Positions 31,606 to 39,451 of a stretch of DNA of 64,000 nt are shown here, piece by piece. Under the pieces are notes generated by a model. It was not told the DNA's origin and ran no database searches. It saw only the letters and a list, made by a program, of their open reading frames with translations. The DNA comes from Aeromonas media (GTDB lineage Bacteria > Pseudomonadota > Gammaproteobacteria > Enterobacterales > Aeromonadaceae), in assembly GCF_000819985.1 (NCBI RefSeq), contig NZ_CDBZ01000068.1, positions 1-64,000 of the forward strand, given 5' to 3'. The translations under genes and the position numbers were made by a program. The stretch's first letter is position 1; every line of letters starts with the position of its first letter.

Positions 31606-31758
31606 TCCCCCCGGAACGACATCGGGCTGTACTCAAAATTGGAGGCTTGCCAAGAGGGGGTAGGGGGTTGGCCGGACATTTTTTGAATAGTGAGAGGCTG
31701 TTCTCAATCCTGGTTGATTACCCTATGTAAAACGTTTGCGCCCCGTTATTATCCCACT

Positions 31759-31862
31759 GCCAGTTTAGAAGGTGACCCCTTCTAATTTTCTGCGATGAGA
31801 GTCGCAATTCCGTAGCACCTTTTTACAGCCCAGCGTCGTTATGACATTGGGCTTTATTTTTA
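31759..31862 (+). ncRNA. Candidate small RNA with three hairpins
   Basis: No ORF. Hairpin 1: TTAGAAGG-TGACC-CCTTCTAA (31765-31785). Hairpin 2: TGCGA-TGAGAG-TCGCA (31791-31806). Hairpin 3: AGCCCA...TGGGCT (31827-31853) followed by TTATTTTT, a plausible intrinsic terminator. A -10-like TATTAT lies at 31747-31752. Overlapping the -35 region is AAAACGTTTGCG (31729-31740), like a PurR box (about 12 of 16). The next gene is on the other strand, so this is not its leader. I do not recognise the RNA family. Confidence 0.4.
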
Positions 31863-31924
31863 TGGGCGGTTTTCTGCATCAGCACCACGGCATCTGTGGG
31901 CCCCTAGCTGCCGGTCACTGGCAT

Positions 31925-32473
31925 CTAGGCCCTGGCGGGCAGGATGCGGGCCGGATTGCCCACCACCCGGGCTCCGGCCGGGACGTCTCTGGTCACCACG
32001 GCGCCCGCACCGACGATGGCCTCCCGTCCTATGGTGACCCCCGGCAGCAGGATGGCGCCACCACCGATCCAGACCCTGTCTTCTATGGTCACCGGCAGCG
32101 CTGTTTCTACCCCCTGGATGCGCTCATCGGCGTCCAGCGCGTGGGCGGCGGTATAGATCTGTACGTTCGGCCCTATCATGACATCGGCGCCGATGCGGAT
32201 AGGCGCGTTGTCCAGCAGGGTGGCCCCCATATTGATGTAGCTGCGCTCGCCAAGGTGGATGTGGCGGCCATAGGTGCAGTAAAGGGGCGGGCAGATAAAG
32301 GCGCCCTCCGCCAGCCCGCCGACGATCTCTTTGAGCAGCGCCAACTGCTGCTGCTCCTCTTCCGCGCGATTGAAGCGGTGATAGCGGCACGCCGTCTCCC
32401 GGCGTATCGCATCCAGCTCCTGGGCCATGCAGTTGTAAGGCTGGCTGGCGATCATCTTTTCGTATTCGGTCAT
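31925..32473 (-). CDS. maa: Maltose O-acetyltransferase-like hexapeptide acetyltransferase
   Basis: Transfers an acetyl group from acetyl-CoA to a sugar, 182 residues. An N-terminal helical cap (MTEYEKMIASQPYNC) is followed by left-handed beta-helix repeats (IRIGADVMIGPNVQIY, VWIGGGAILLPGVTIG). The catalytic histidine is in YTAAHALDADER and the family ending in GNPARIL. The same family includes galactoside (LacA) and nodulation acetyltransferases, so the sugar is uncertain. Divided from prmA by about 250 bases. Confidence 0.88.
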   Translation of the reverse strand: MTEYEKMIASQPYNCMAQELDAIRRETACRYHRFNRAEEEQQQLALLKEIVGGLAEGAFICPPLYCTYGRHIHLGERSYINMGATLLDNAPIRIGADVMIGPNVQIYTAAHALDADERIQGVETALPVTIEDRVWIGGGAILLPGVTIGREAIVGAGAVVTRDVPAGARVVGNPARILPARA

Positions 32474-32583
32474 GGCTAGGCCTCAATGGGGTGAAGGAGG
32501 AGAGGATAAGTCATCGAGGCGCAGAGAATCGTGAAGCTCTCCCCAGAGTGGGCAGAAGGGCGCGCAGCTGGCGCCGGGAAACG

Positions 32584-32611
32584 ACAAGGGCACCCTGGGG
32601 TGCCCTTGTTG
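32584..32611 (-). terminator. Hairpin terminator downstream of prmA
   Basis: CAAGGGCACCC and GGGTGCCCTTG arms with almost no loop, beyond the prmA stop on the minus strand. The T-run is short on either side. Confidence 0.65.
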
Positions 32612-32631
32612 GGTATAGAGGATACCTGTTG

Positions 32632-32748
32632 CTATCAGCCGTGCTTGCGACCGCAGTGTTGCCGCCGCAATAGCTGCTTTCTATCAGCCGTCTTTGTGAC
32701 CGCAGGCATCAAGATGACGGTCTCTATCAGCCGTGCTTGCGGCCTGAG
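32632..32748 (-). repeat. Three direct repeats of the prmA 3' end
   Basis: About 25 bases repeated at 32632-32656, 32681-32705 and 32724-32748. The third copy contains the real prmA stop. Read on the minus strand each ends in CAAnnACGGCTGATAG and would encode (S/C)G(R/H)K(H/D)G then stop. Offsets are 43 and 49 bases, not multiples of three, so they are not one continued frame. They look like decayed extra copies of the gene's end. Confidence 0.75.
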
Positions 32749-33605
32749 AGGCGACACCACTCTTCCTTCACCGCGGTCGGGTCCATGTCGAACCACTGGC
32801 TGTAGATGGTCTCCAGCTCCGGGGCCTGGCTCTCCAGCACGCCGGAGAGCGCCATCAGGCTGCCGGGCTTGCCGTGGCCGGCGATGAGCGGCGCCAGCTC
32901 GCGCAGCGGGCCGGCCAGTATGTTGGCCACCACCACGTCAGCTTCGACGTCTTGCGGTTGGTCGGCAGGCAGGTAGAGTTCGATCTGGCCGGCGACGCCG
33001 TTACGTTCGGCGTTGTCATGGCTGGCCTGGATGGCCTGCGGGTCTATGTCGATGCCGATGACCCGGGCGGCGCCGAGTTTCAGGGCGGCGATGCCGAGGA
33101 TGCCGGAGCCACAACCGAAGTCGACCACCGTCTTGCCGGCCAGATCCAGCCCATCCAGCCACTGCAGGCAGAGCGCTGTGGTGGGGTGGGTGCCGGTACC
33201 GAAGGCCAGGCCCGGATCCAGCATGACGTTGACCGCATCGGGATTCGGCACGTCGCGCCAGCTCGGGCAGATCCAGAGCCGCTCGCCGAACTGCATCGGG
33301 TGGAAGTGATCCATCCATTCCCGCACCCAGTCCTTGTCCTCCAGCTGCTCGACCTTGTAGCCGACGTCTTCCCCGAAGATCTGCTGGAAGAAGGCGATGG
33401 TGGGAGCCGGGTCGGTTTCGGCATCGAACAGCCCCATCACCTCGGTCTCACCCCAGAGCGGCGTTTCACCAGGCAGTGGCTCGTAGACGGGCACATCCTG
33501 GGCATCCATAAAGGTCACCGCCTGGGCTCCACGCCCCAGCAGCATGTTGCTCACCTTGTCCGCAGTCTTGGCGGTGGCGTTGATTCGAATTTGTATCCAG
33601 GGCAT
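32727..33605 (-). CDS. prmA: Ribosomal protein L11 methyltransferase
   Basis: Uses S-adenosylmethionine to trimethylate ribosomal protein L11. The 292-residue length matches PrmA. An N-terminal substrate-binding domain ([19 protein letters not shown]) is followed by the methyltransferase domain with [33 protein letters not shown] (AdoMet site) and [10 protein letters not shown]. In enterobacteria it follows panF directly; here about 4 kb separates them. A likely promoter has -10 TAGAAT (33644-33639) and -35 ACGACA (33667-33662). Confidence 0.96.
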   Translation of the reverse strand: MPWIQIRINATAKTADKVSNMLLGRGAQAVTFMDAQDVPVYEPLPGETPLWGETEVMGLFDAETDPAPTIAFFQQIFGEDVGYKVEQLEDKDWVREWMDHFHPMQFGERLWICPSWRDVPNPDAVNVMLDPGLAFGTGTHPTTALCLQWLDGLDLAGKTVVDFGCGSGILGIAALKLGAARVIGIDIDPQAIQASHDNAERNGVAGQIELYLPADQPQDVEADVVVANILAGPLRELAPLIAGHGKPGSLMALSGVLESQAPELETIYSQWFDMDPTAVKEEWCRLSGRKHG

Positions 33606-33645
33606 GGGGTCGACTCTTCATAAATGTGAAACCGCGGGATTCTAT

Positions 33646-33682
33646 CATCATGGGCCTGTGCTGTCGTGGTTTGCCCATGATG
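33646..33682. promoter_or_regulatory. 10-bp perfect inverted repeat, possible activator site
   Basis: CATCATGGGC (33646-33655) and GCCCATGATG (33673-33682), 17-base spacer. It overlaps the likely prmA promoter on one side and lies 30-66 bases upstream of the first sigma-54 -24 element on the other. That is a usual place for an enhancer-binding activator. A single CCCATGATGG also occurs at 34066-34075. Confidence 0.45.
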
Positions 33683-33711
33683 GGATGGGGAAGGAAGGCA
33701 ACTCTGCCAAG

Positions 33712-33728
33712 TTGGCACGGTTAATGTA
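33712..33728 (+). promoter_or_regulatory. Sigma-54 (RpoN) promoter 1
   Basis: TTGGCACG-GTTA-ATGTA: a perfect -24 element TTGGCACG and a -12 of ATGT for consensus TTGC, with correct 10-base spacing after GG. Transcription should start near 33739. Confidence 0.6.
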
Positions 33729-33738
33729 TTCCTTACTG

Positions 33739-33827
33739 GGTGACGGGAAGCAACTTGTTCCCGCTGAATGCTTTGCTCTATGAAGTTCCGTCATCTTTTT
33801 CAGCCACCTTCGGGTGGCTTTTTTTAT
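33739..33827 (+). ncRNA. Candidate sigma-54-dependent small RNA 1
   Basis: About 89 bases from the predicted sigma-54 start to an intrinsic terminator (GCCACC-TTCG-GGTGGC then seven T, 33802-33826). No ORF of note. A hairpin CGGGAA...TTCCCG can form near the 5' end, and alternatively TGACGG could pair with CCGTCA further down. It does not carry the conserved Qrr core of vibrios, nor resemble GlmY/GlmZ as I know them. Confidence 0.55.
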
Positions 33828-33871
33828 GCCGGTGCGCTGAAAAACGGTCATTTTGCGGATAAAAGCAGACA

Positions 33872-33888
33872 TTGGCACGCAATCTGCA
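33872..33888 (+). promoter_or_regulatory. Sigma-54 (RpoN) promoter 2
   Basis: TTGGCACG-CAAT-CTGCA: perfect -24 element and a -12 CTGC with only one mismatch to TTGC, spacing GG-N10-GC exact. Stronger than promoter 1. Confidence 0.7.
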
Positions 33889-33898
33889 AAGTTCCACA

Positions 33899-33979
33899 TG
33901 TCCTGCATAAGGATATGTGTGTGATTGTTACCCCAACGTTCAGGTTTTAAGGGCCATCCCGGCGGGATGGCCTCTTTTT
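33899..33979 (+). ncRNA. Candidate sigma-54-dependent small RNA 2
   Basis: About 80 bases from the predicted start to an intrinsic terminator (GGCCATCCC-GGC-GGGATGGCC then TCTTTTT, 33952-33978). The 5' end can fold as CAT-TCCT...AGGA-ATG. The unpaired middle TTGTTACCCCAACGTTCAGG is a possible target-pairing segment. No ORF. It sits in tandem with candidate 1 and shares the promoter class but not the sequence. Confidence 0.6.
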
Positions 33980-34137
33980 ATGGTTTTTTCGGGGGAAGGG
34001 CCCGTCAGGGGCACAGATCGGCCGTGGGGCTGTGCACTCTTGGGGCTTGTCACTGGTGATTTCACCCCATGATGGTGCATTTTTTACCTATAAGGGAATA
34101 GGTCGCATGGCTGTGGGGATCCCTGGCTGCAAGGACC

Positions 34138-35154
34138 TCAGCTGGCAAAGCTGCTCATGTCGATCACCAGCTTGCCCACCATACGGCCCGCCTCCAGCTC
34201 GCTATGGGCCTGTGCCAGGCTGGTCGGAGTCAGTTCGGGCAGGGTGCGAGTGAGCGTGCTCTTGAGCACCCCTTGGTCCAGCAGGGCGGCGACCCGGCCG
34301 AGCAGCTTGTGCTGCTCGATCATGTCCGGGGTCTGGAACAGGGAGCGGGTAAACATGAACTCCTGGCTGAAGGTGACGCTCTTGGCCTTGAGCAGGCTCA
34401 GATCCCAGGGCTCGCTGGATTCGGCAATGGTGCAGATGTGACCGAAGGGGCGAATGAGGCTCGCCATGGCGGCCCAGTGCTGCTCGGTGGCATTGGTGCA
34501 GAAGATGGCATCGAGCTGGCTGATGCCAAGGCCGGCCAGCTCTTCCTGCAGGTTGTGATGACTCACTACCTGGTGGGCGCCCATGGCCAGGCACCAGTCA
34601 CGGGTTTCAGGTCGGGAGGCGGTGGCGATCACCTCCATCCCGGTGAGCTGACGGGCCAGCTGGATGGCGATGGAGCCGACGCCGCCGGCGCCACCTATGA
34701 CAAGCAGTCGCCCGGTACTTTCGCGGTTGAGGCCGATGCGCTCGAACAGGGTTTCCCAGGCGGTGATGGCGGTCAGGGGCAGGGCGGCGGCTTCCAGGTC
34801 GCTCAGGGTCTTGGGGGCGAGGGCGGCGATGCGCTCATCCACCCGTTGTAGGGCGCTGTTGCTGCCGGGGCGGCTGATGTCGCCGGCATACCAGACGCGG
34901 TCGCCCGCCTTGAACAGGGTTACCTCGTGGCCGACCGCCACAACCTCTCCGACCGCATCCCAGCCCAGCACGCGGGGCGTCGCCTCCACCTTGGCCTTGG
35001 GGGCGCGCACCTTGGTGTCCACCGGGTTGACCGAGGTTGCCGTTACTTTCACCAGCAGATCCCGTGGGCCCGGGGTGGGATCCGGCAGTTCGGTCTCGAT
35101 GAAGCAGTGGGGGTGATCGCTTGGCAGATAATGGGTGAGGGCAATGGCTTTCAT
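34138..35154 (-). CDS. Zinc-type alcohol dehydrogenase/quinone oxidoreductase family protein
   Basis: NADPH-dependent medium-chain dehydrogenase of 338 residues. N-terminal GroES-like domain (VKVTATSVNPVDTKVR, GWDAVGEVVAVGHEV) and a Rossmann domain with VIGGAGGVGSIAIQLARQL. The cysteine/histidine zinc ligands of true alcohol dehydrogenases are not seen, so it more likely reduces quinones or enones. The ATG at 35154 has the good ribosome-binding site GAAAGGAA. Divergent from a LysR regulator, 100 bases away, which probably controls it. Confidence 0.88.
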   Translation of the reverse strand: MKAIALTHYLPSDHPHCFIETELPDPTPGPRDLLVKVTATSVNPVDTKVRAPKAKVEATPRVLGWDAVGEVVAVGHEVTLFKAGDRVWYAGDISRPGSNSALQRVDERIAALAPKTLSDLEAAALPLTAITAWETLFERIGLNRESTGRLLVIGGAGGVGSIAIQLARQLTGMEVIATASRPETRDWCLAMGAHQVVSHHNLQEELAGLGISQLDAIFCTNATEQHWAAMASLIRPFGHICTIAESSEPWDLSLLKAKSVTFSQEFMFTRSLFQTPDMIEQHKLLGRVAALLDQGVLKSTLTRTLPELTPTSLAQAHSELEAGRMVGKLVIDMSSFAS

Positions 35155-35254
35155 GGCAGTTCCTTTCAAATCGGTATGAGTGGGATTGCCAGCGAGTCTA
35201 GTCTGGTTGATTATTTCGATTAAGATGGGTAATCGGGACAGACTGTTTGTATAT

Positions 35255-36127
35255 ATGAACAATGTCGAACTGGAGTTGATGGGGCTGTTCGCCACCGTGG
35301 TGGAGCAGGGCAGTTTTACCGGGGCGGCCGAGGTGCTTGGCATGCCCAAGTCCTCGGTGAGCCAGAAGATCTCACGCCTCGAGTCACGGCTCGGGGTGCG
35401 ACTATTGCAGCGCACCACCCGCAGGCTCAGCCTGACCCCCCAGGGGGAGGTCTATGTGGAGCATTGCCAGGCCCTGCTGGCCCTGGCGAGAAGCGCCAAT
35501 CTGGCCATGGCCAGGCTGCGCTCGGCCCCTGCGGGTCGGGTGCGGATCACCGCGCCCGAGGCGACCGGCACCCTGCTGCTTGGCCGGATTATGGCCGAGT
35601 TTCGTGCCCTCTATCCCGAGGTGGTGCTGGAGCTGACCTTGAGCGACGAGCAGCTGGATCTGGTGGGGGAGGGCTACGATCTGGCGCTGCGGGCGGCGCC
35701 GCTCAAAGATTCGAGCCTCATCTGCCGGCGCATCGGCCAGGTGGCGCGCCATCTGGTGGCGGCCCCGGGTTATCTGGCGAGCCAGGGCACGCCGCAGCAA
35801 CTGACTGAGCTGGGGGGGCATGCCTGCCTGGTGCACACGTCGCTGCCGGTGTGGCCGTTGCTGGAGGGGGGCTGGCGGCCGCAAGGAGCCTGCATCAGCA
35901 ACAGCCTGCTGGCGCTGAGGGAGCTGGCACTGCACGAAGGGGGGATAGCCCTGTTGCCGGATCATGTCTGCCGAGACGATCTGGCGGCGGGGCGCCTGCT
36001 GAAGGTGCTGCCGGATCACCCCATACCCCCCAATCCCTTCTATCTCATCTACCCGAGCCGCGAGCATCTGGCACCCGCCCTGCGCAGCCTGATGGACTTC
36101 GTCGCCGAGCGCTTGCCATTCGCCTGA
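35255..36127 (+). CDS. LysR-family transcriptional regulator
   Basis: DNA-binding regulator of 290 residues. The winged helix-turn-helix is at about 3-62 (FATVVEQGSFTGAAEVLG, PKSSVSQKISRLE). A periplasmic-binding-like effector domain follows (SAPAGRVRITAPEATG..., EGYDLALRAAPL). It belongs to the large CrgA/AaeR-like branch. The ATG at 35255 is where the family starts. It is divergent from the dehydrogenase gene, the usual LysR-target layout. Its stop abuts the stop of the convergent PTS gene with no base between. Confidence 0.9.
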   Translation: MNNVELELMGLFATVVEQGSFTGAAEVLGMPKSSVSQKISRLESRLGVRLLQRTTRRLSLTPQGEVYVEHCQALLALARSANLAMARLRSAPAGRVRITAPEATGTLLLGRIMAEFRALYPEVVLELTLSDEQLDLVGEGYDLALRAAPLKDSSLICRRIGQVARHLVAAPGYLASQGTPQQLTELGGHACLVHTSLPVWPLLEGGWRPQGACISNSLLALRELALHEGGIALLPDHVCRDDLAAGRLLKVLPDHPIPPNPFYLIYPSREHLAPALRSLMDFVAERLPFA

Positions 36128-37552
36128 TCAGCGGTGCTGGCTGAGGGGGGCCTGACCGGGTTCGAGACCGAGCGGCACCGACTGTCGCTCTGCCAGCATG
36201 CGGATCTGCCCCTCGATGAGACCGGCGTTGGGGCCCAGCACCAACACCAGCTGATGCTCGTTGAGCTGGATCCAGGAGAGGCAGCCGAGCCTGGCCAGAC
36301 GGGACTGATCCACCAGCGCCATCTCCCGCACCCGCAGGCTGAGGCGCGTCAGGCAGACGCTCATGGCCTGCAGGTTGTCCATGCCTCCCAGCATCTTGAG
36401 GTACTGGATGGCCAGCATCTGGGGATCCGTGGGGGCCACGGTCGCGAGCTGGGGCAGCTCCTCGGCGATGGGCTTGCTCGGCAGGCTGAGGGGGGCGTAC
36501 TCAAGCAGCCGGGAGAAGACCAGGGCATAGATGACGAAGAACAGGATGCCGAGGGGAATGAGCCAGAAACTGTGTTCACCTGAGCCGTAGCTGAGCACCA
36601 GATCCAGCAGCCCGGCGGAGAAGTAACTGCCCACCTGGATGCCGAGCCCGCTGCAGATGGCGAGCGACAACCCGGTCAGCAGGGCATGGGCCAGGAACAG
36701 CCAGGGGGCGGTGAAGGCGAACAGGAATTCGATGGGTTCGGTGATCCCCACCAGGGCCGAGGTGAGCGCCAGGGTGAGCAGCAAGCCCCCCTGCGGCAGG
36801 CGCCGCATCCGCTGGCGATGGAGCCAGATGGCAAAACAGGCGCCGGGCAGGCCGAACATTATGACCGGATAGAGACCCGCCACATAGCCCTCGTGCAGCG
36901 GCTGGGCGGCGGAGAGCGCCTGCAGGTTGCTCTCCCCCAGACCCATGAGGCTGCCCAGCACCTGGTGAAGGCCGAGGGGGATCAGCAGCCGGTTCAGCAC
37001 GCCGTAGCAGAAGGCGCCAAACGGCGTGGTGAGCAGGTCGGAGGCGAGCAGTGTGATGCCTTGCTCCAGCAGCGGCCAGAGCAGGGCCAGGGGCACGACC
37101 AGCAGCAGGCTGGCCAGGGCCGAGAGCAGCAGGCCGGGCAGCTCTTCTTGCAGCGGTCGCAGCCAGCCGGGGAGGGAGAGGCTGCGGGTCCAGGAGCAGA
37201 CCATGGCGGTGGTCAGGCCCGCCAGCAGGCCGCAGATCATGTCCGCATGCAGGCCGGGCTGCAGGGTGGCGAGCGCCGAGCTCAGCAGCAGGAAGTTGAC
37301 CGCGCCGGCCAGGGCCTGCGCCCCTTGCCCCTGTCGGCTCAGCCCGAAGGCGATGGCCACCGCATAGATGAGCGGCATCTGGCTGAAGAGGGCGCGTCCG
37401 GCCAGGGAGAGCACCGCCAGATCCAGTACGTCCGGCTGGCCGAGCCGATAGAGCAGGGCCGCTAGCGGCAGGATGGAGACGGGCAGCAACAGGGCATAAC
37501 CGAGCCGTTGCAGGGACTGGGTCAGGATCTTTCTGGCGTTCTGAACTGGCAT
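36128..37552 (-). CDS. PTS transporter EIICB, glucose/maltose/N-acetylglucosamine class
   Basis: Sugar uptake with phosphorylation at the inner membrane. The 474-residue product has a membrane EIIC domain (SILPLAALLYRLG, PVIMFGLPGACFAIW, GITEPIEFLFAF) and a C-terminal EIIB domain with its phosphorylated cysteine in SVCLTRLSLRV. No EIIA domain, so EIIA must come from another gene (for example Crr). The EIIC class resembles PtsG/NagE/MalX; the sugar is not certain. A start at 37582 would add ten residues. No metabolic enzyme gene lies beside it. Confidence 0.87.
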   Translation of the reverse strand: MPVQNARKILTQSLQRLGYALLLPVSILPLAALLYRLGQPDVLDLAVLSLAGRALFSQMPLIYAVAIAFGLSRQGQGAQALAGAVNFLLLSSALATLQPGLHADMICGLLAGLTTAMVCSWTRSLSLPGWLRPLQEELPGLLLSALASLLLVVPLALLWPLLEQGITLLASDLLTTPFGAFCYGVLNRLLIPLGLHQVLGSLMGLGESNLQALSAAQPLHEGYVAGLYPVIMFGLPGACFAIWLHRQRMRRLPQGGLLLTLALTSALVGITEPIEFLFAFTAPWLFLAHALLTGLSLAICSGLGIQVGSYFSAGLLDLVLSYGSGEHSFWLIPLGILFFVIYALVFSRLLEYAPLSLPSKPIAEELPQLATVAPTDPQMLAIQYLKMLGGMDNLQAMSVCLTRLSLRVREMALVDQSRLARLGCLSWIQLNEHQLVLVLGPNAGLIEGQIRMLAERQSVPLGLEPGQAPLSQHR

Positions 37553-37591
37553 AAGGGCGCGGTATTTTGTGACGTGGCGCACATTTTACTC

Positions 37592-37621
37592 ACTCGCACC
37601 CATTTGGGAATAGGTGCGAGT
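37592..37621. terminator. Hairpin between panF and the PTS gene
   Basis: ACTCGCACC and GGTGCGAGT form a perfect 9-bp stem with a 12-base loop after the panF stop. There is little T-run on the minus strand, so termination may be partial. Confidence 0.5.
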
Positions 37622-37640
37622 CCCTTTATTGGCCCCTTTC

Positions 37641-39098
37641 TTATTTCTGATCAAACAATCGGCGAACCGACTGATCCGGGGCCGGGGTCAGCAGGCTGAC
37701 CAGGATGAAGGCCGCGAGGCCAAGCGCCAGGCTCGGTACTATGGCGTGCAGGCCGGCCAGCTTGATCCCCCACTGACTCAAGACCCCGTAGCAGACAATG
37801 CCTGACACCATGCTGGCCAGCGCCCCCGGGCCGTTGGCCCGGGACCAGTAGAGGCCGAGCACCAGGGGCCAGAGGAAGACCGCCTGCAGGCCGCCGAAGG
37901 CGAGCAGGTTGAGCCAGATGATCATCTCGGGGGGCTGCAGCGCCGCCAGCAGCACCAGGGTGCCGAGGATCAGGGTGCAGAGCAGGGAGAGCCTGGGAAT
38001 GCGCACCTCCAGCTTTTCCTGCTTCGGATTGAGGTAGTTGAGGTAGAGATCCTTGACCAGGGTCGCCGAGGCCTGGATCAGCTGGGAGTCGATGGTGGAC
38101 ATGATGGCCGCCATGGGGGCCGCCAGGAAGACCCCGGCCAGCCAGGGGGGCAGCACCTCCATCATCAGGGAGGGCATGATCTTGTCCGGGCTGTCCATGC
38201 CGGGCAGGATAGCGCGACCCAGGGCGCCAGCGAGGTGCATGCCCAGCATCAGCAGGGCGCTGACCACGGTGCCGATGAGGATGCCTCTGTGCAGCGCCTT
38301 GCTGTCCCGGTAGCCGAAGCAGCGCAGGGCCGAGTGGGGCAGCCCCACCACACCGACGCAGACCAGGATCCAGAAGCTCAGTATGAAGGGCTGGGTCAGC
38401 ATGTCACCGGCGCCGGTCGGGCTCACCAGCTTGGGATCTATCACCTTGAGCTGGTGGATGAGGTTCGGCAGGCCGTCACCGGCAATCAGTATCCCTGCCA
38501 GCAGGGCCCCTGTGCCGATCAGCATGATGATGCCCTGCAGGGCATCGGTCATCACCACGGCGCGAAAGCCGCCGATCACCGTGTAGAGCAGCACGCAGCT
38601 GGCAAACAGGAAGAGCCCCTGCTGGTAGCTGAGGCCGGTTGCCGTCTCCAGCAGGCGGGCGCCGCCGATGAACTGCACCACCATGGTGGCGATGAAGGCG
38701 AGGATGATGGTCACCGAGCCCAGCACCACCACCCACTTGCTGCGGTAGCGGGCCCACAGCATGTCGTTGATGGTCACCGCATTGACCCGGCGGGCGATGA
38801 TGGCGAACTTCTTGCCAAGCACCCCCAGGGTGAGCCAGACGGTGGGTAGCTGGATCATCGCCAGCAGCACCCAGCCCAGGCCTATCTTGTAGGCGGCACC
38901 GGGCCCGCCGATGAAGGAAGACGCCGAGGTGTAAGTGGCTACCAGCGTCATGGCCAGCACCAGACCGCCCATGCTGCGGTTGCCGATGAAGTACTCCTGC
39001 ACGAAGTCACCCCCGGCACGGTGGCGACCGGCCCAGAAGCCGACCCCGAGCACCAGCACCAGATAGACGAAGAGCGGCAGCATCAACTCAAGATTCAT
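37641..39098 (-). CDS. panF: Sodium/pantothenate symporter
   Basis: Na+-coupled pantothenate uptake, inner membrane, sodium:solute symporter family. The 485-residue product has about twelve hydrophobic segments and close PanF features: NRSMGGLVLAMTLVATYTSASSFIGGPGAAYK, LLAMIQLPTVWLTLG, LAAPMAAIMSTIDSQLIQ and PPEMIIWLNLLAFGGLQAVFLWP. The ATG at 39098 (MNLELMLPLF) matches the family start and overlaps the end of a relic yhdT tail. Downstream of yhdT, as in enterobacteria. Confidence 0.96.
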   Translation of the reverse strand: MNLELMLPLFVYLVLVLGVGFWAGRHRAGGDFVQEYFIGNRSMGGLVLAMTLVATYTSASSFIGGPGAAYKIGLGWVLLAMIQLPTVWLTLGVLGKKFAIIARRVNAVTINDMLWARYRSKWVVVLGSVTIILAFIATMVVQFIGGARLLETATGLSYQQGLFLFASCVLLYTVIGGFRAVVMTDALQGIIMLIGTGALLAGILIAGDGLPNLIHQLKVIDPKLVSPTGAGDMLTQPFILSFWILVCVGVVGLPHSALRCFGYRDSKALHRGILIGTVVSALLMLGMHLAGALGRAILPGMDSPDKIMPSLMMEVLPPWLAGVFLAAPMAAIMSTIDSQLIQASATLVKDLYLNYLNPKQEKLEVRIPRLSLLCTLILGTLVLLAALQPPEMIIWLNLLAFGGLQAVFLWPLVLGLYWSRANGPGALASMVSGIVCYGVLSQWGIKLAGLHAIVPSLALGLAAFILVSLLTPAPDQSVRRLFDQK

Positions 39099-39150
39099 GG
39101 GGGGACTCCTGGGTGTCCAGCGGGGCGTCGGCAAACCGGGGATCCGTCAT
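39088..39150 (-). pseudogene. Relic copy of the yhdT 3' end
   Basis: A 20-codon frame read on the minus strand ends RFADAPLDTQESPHES-stop. The true YhdT ends LFVDIPLDPEEPPHDS-stop; about 9 of the last 16 residues agree in register, including PLD, E, PH and S-stop. The relic's TGA lies inside the panF start, giving an 11-base overlap, whereas the true yhdT stop is 68 bases away from panF. The relic therefore seems to keep the older yhdT-panF junction. Confidence 0.6.
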
Positions 39151-39166
39151 GGGTTCAGTACGCGGC

Positions 39167-39415
39167 TCAGGAGTCATGAGGAGGTTCCTCGGGGTCGAGA
39201 GGAATGTCGACGAACAGGCGATCCACCATGAGCGCGCAGAGGCCGATAAACAGCAGTGGCATCAGGATGCAGCTGAGCAGAAACCAGAGCGGCATATTCC
39301 AGAGCTCGAGCGTCTCGGGAACGAAGTACGCCGAGCCATACCAGGCAACGAAGTAAAGCAGGGTCAGCAGCAGGCAGAGGGCTGCTTCCCGACGGGCGAG
39401 CGCGAAACGATTCAC
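39167..39415 (-). CDS. yhdT: YhdT family inner-membrane protein (DUF997)
   Basis: Small membrane protein of 82 residues with two hydrophobic segments (CLLLTLLYFVAWYGSAYF and FLLSCILMPLLFIGLCALM) and an acidic tail. Matches E. coli YhdT, which precedes panF; function unknown. The start is a GTG at 39415, chosen because GGAGG lies five bases upstream. Longer in-frame starts would run into the accC terminator. Confidence 0.87.
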   Translation of the reverse strand: MNRFALARREAALCLLLTLLYFVAWYGSAYFVPETLELWNMPLWFLLSCILMPLLFIGLCALMVDRLFVDIPLDPEEPPHDS

Positions 39416-39451
39416 CTTGGCCTCCGACAATTTTGAGGGGCGCAAGGATAA

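Noticed and set aside
31759-31862. Identification of the small RNA as Spot 42, RyhB, Qrr, FnrS or CyaR
   Set aside because: Compared from memory; none shares the hairpin order or conserved seed, so I left the family open.
37568-37583. CRP-like site TGTGA-N6-GCACA next to the PTS gene
   Set aside because: One mismatch only, but it lies between the hairpin and the start codon, or inside the gene if the longer start is used. That is too close for a normal activator position, so I do not annotate it.
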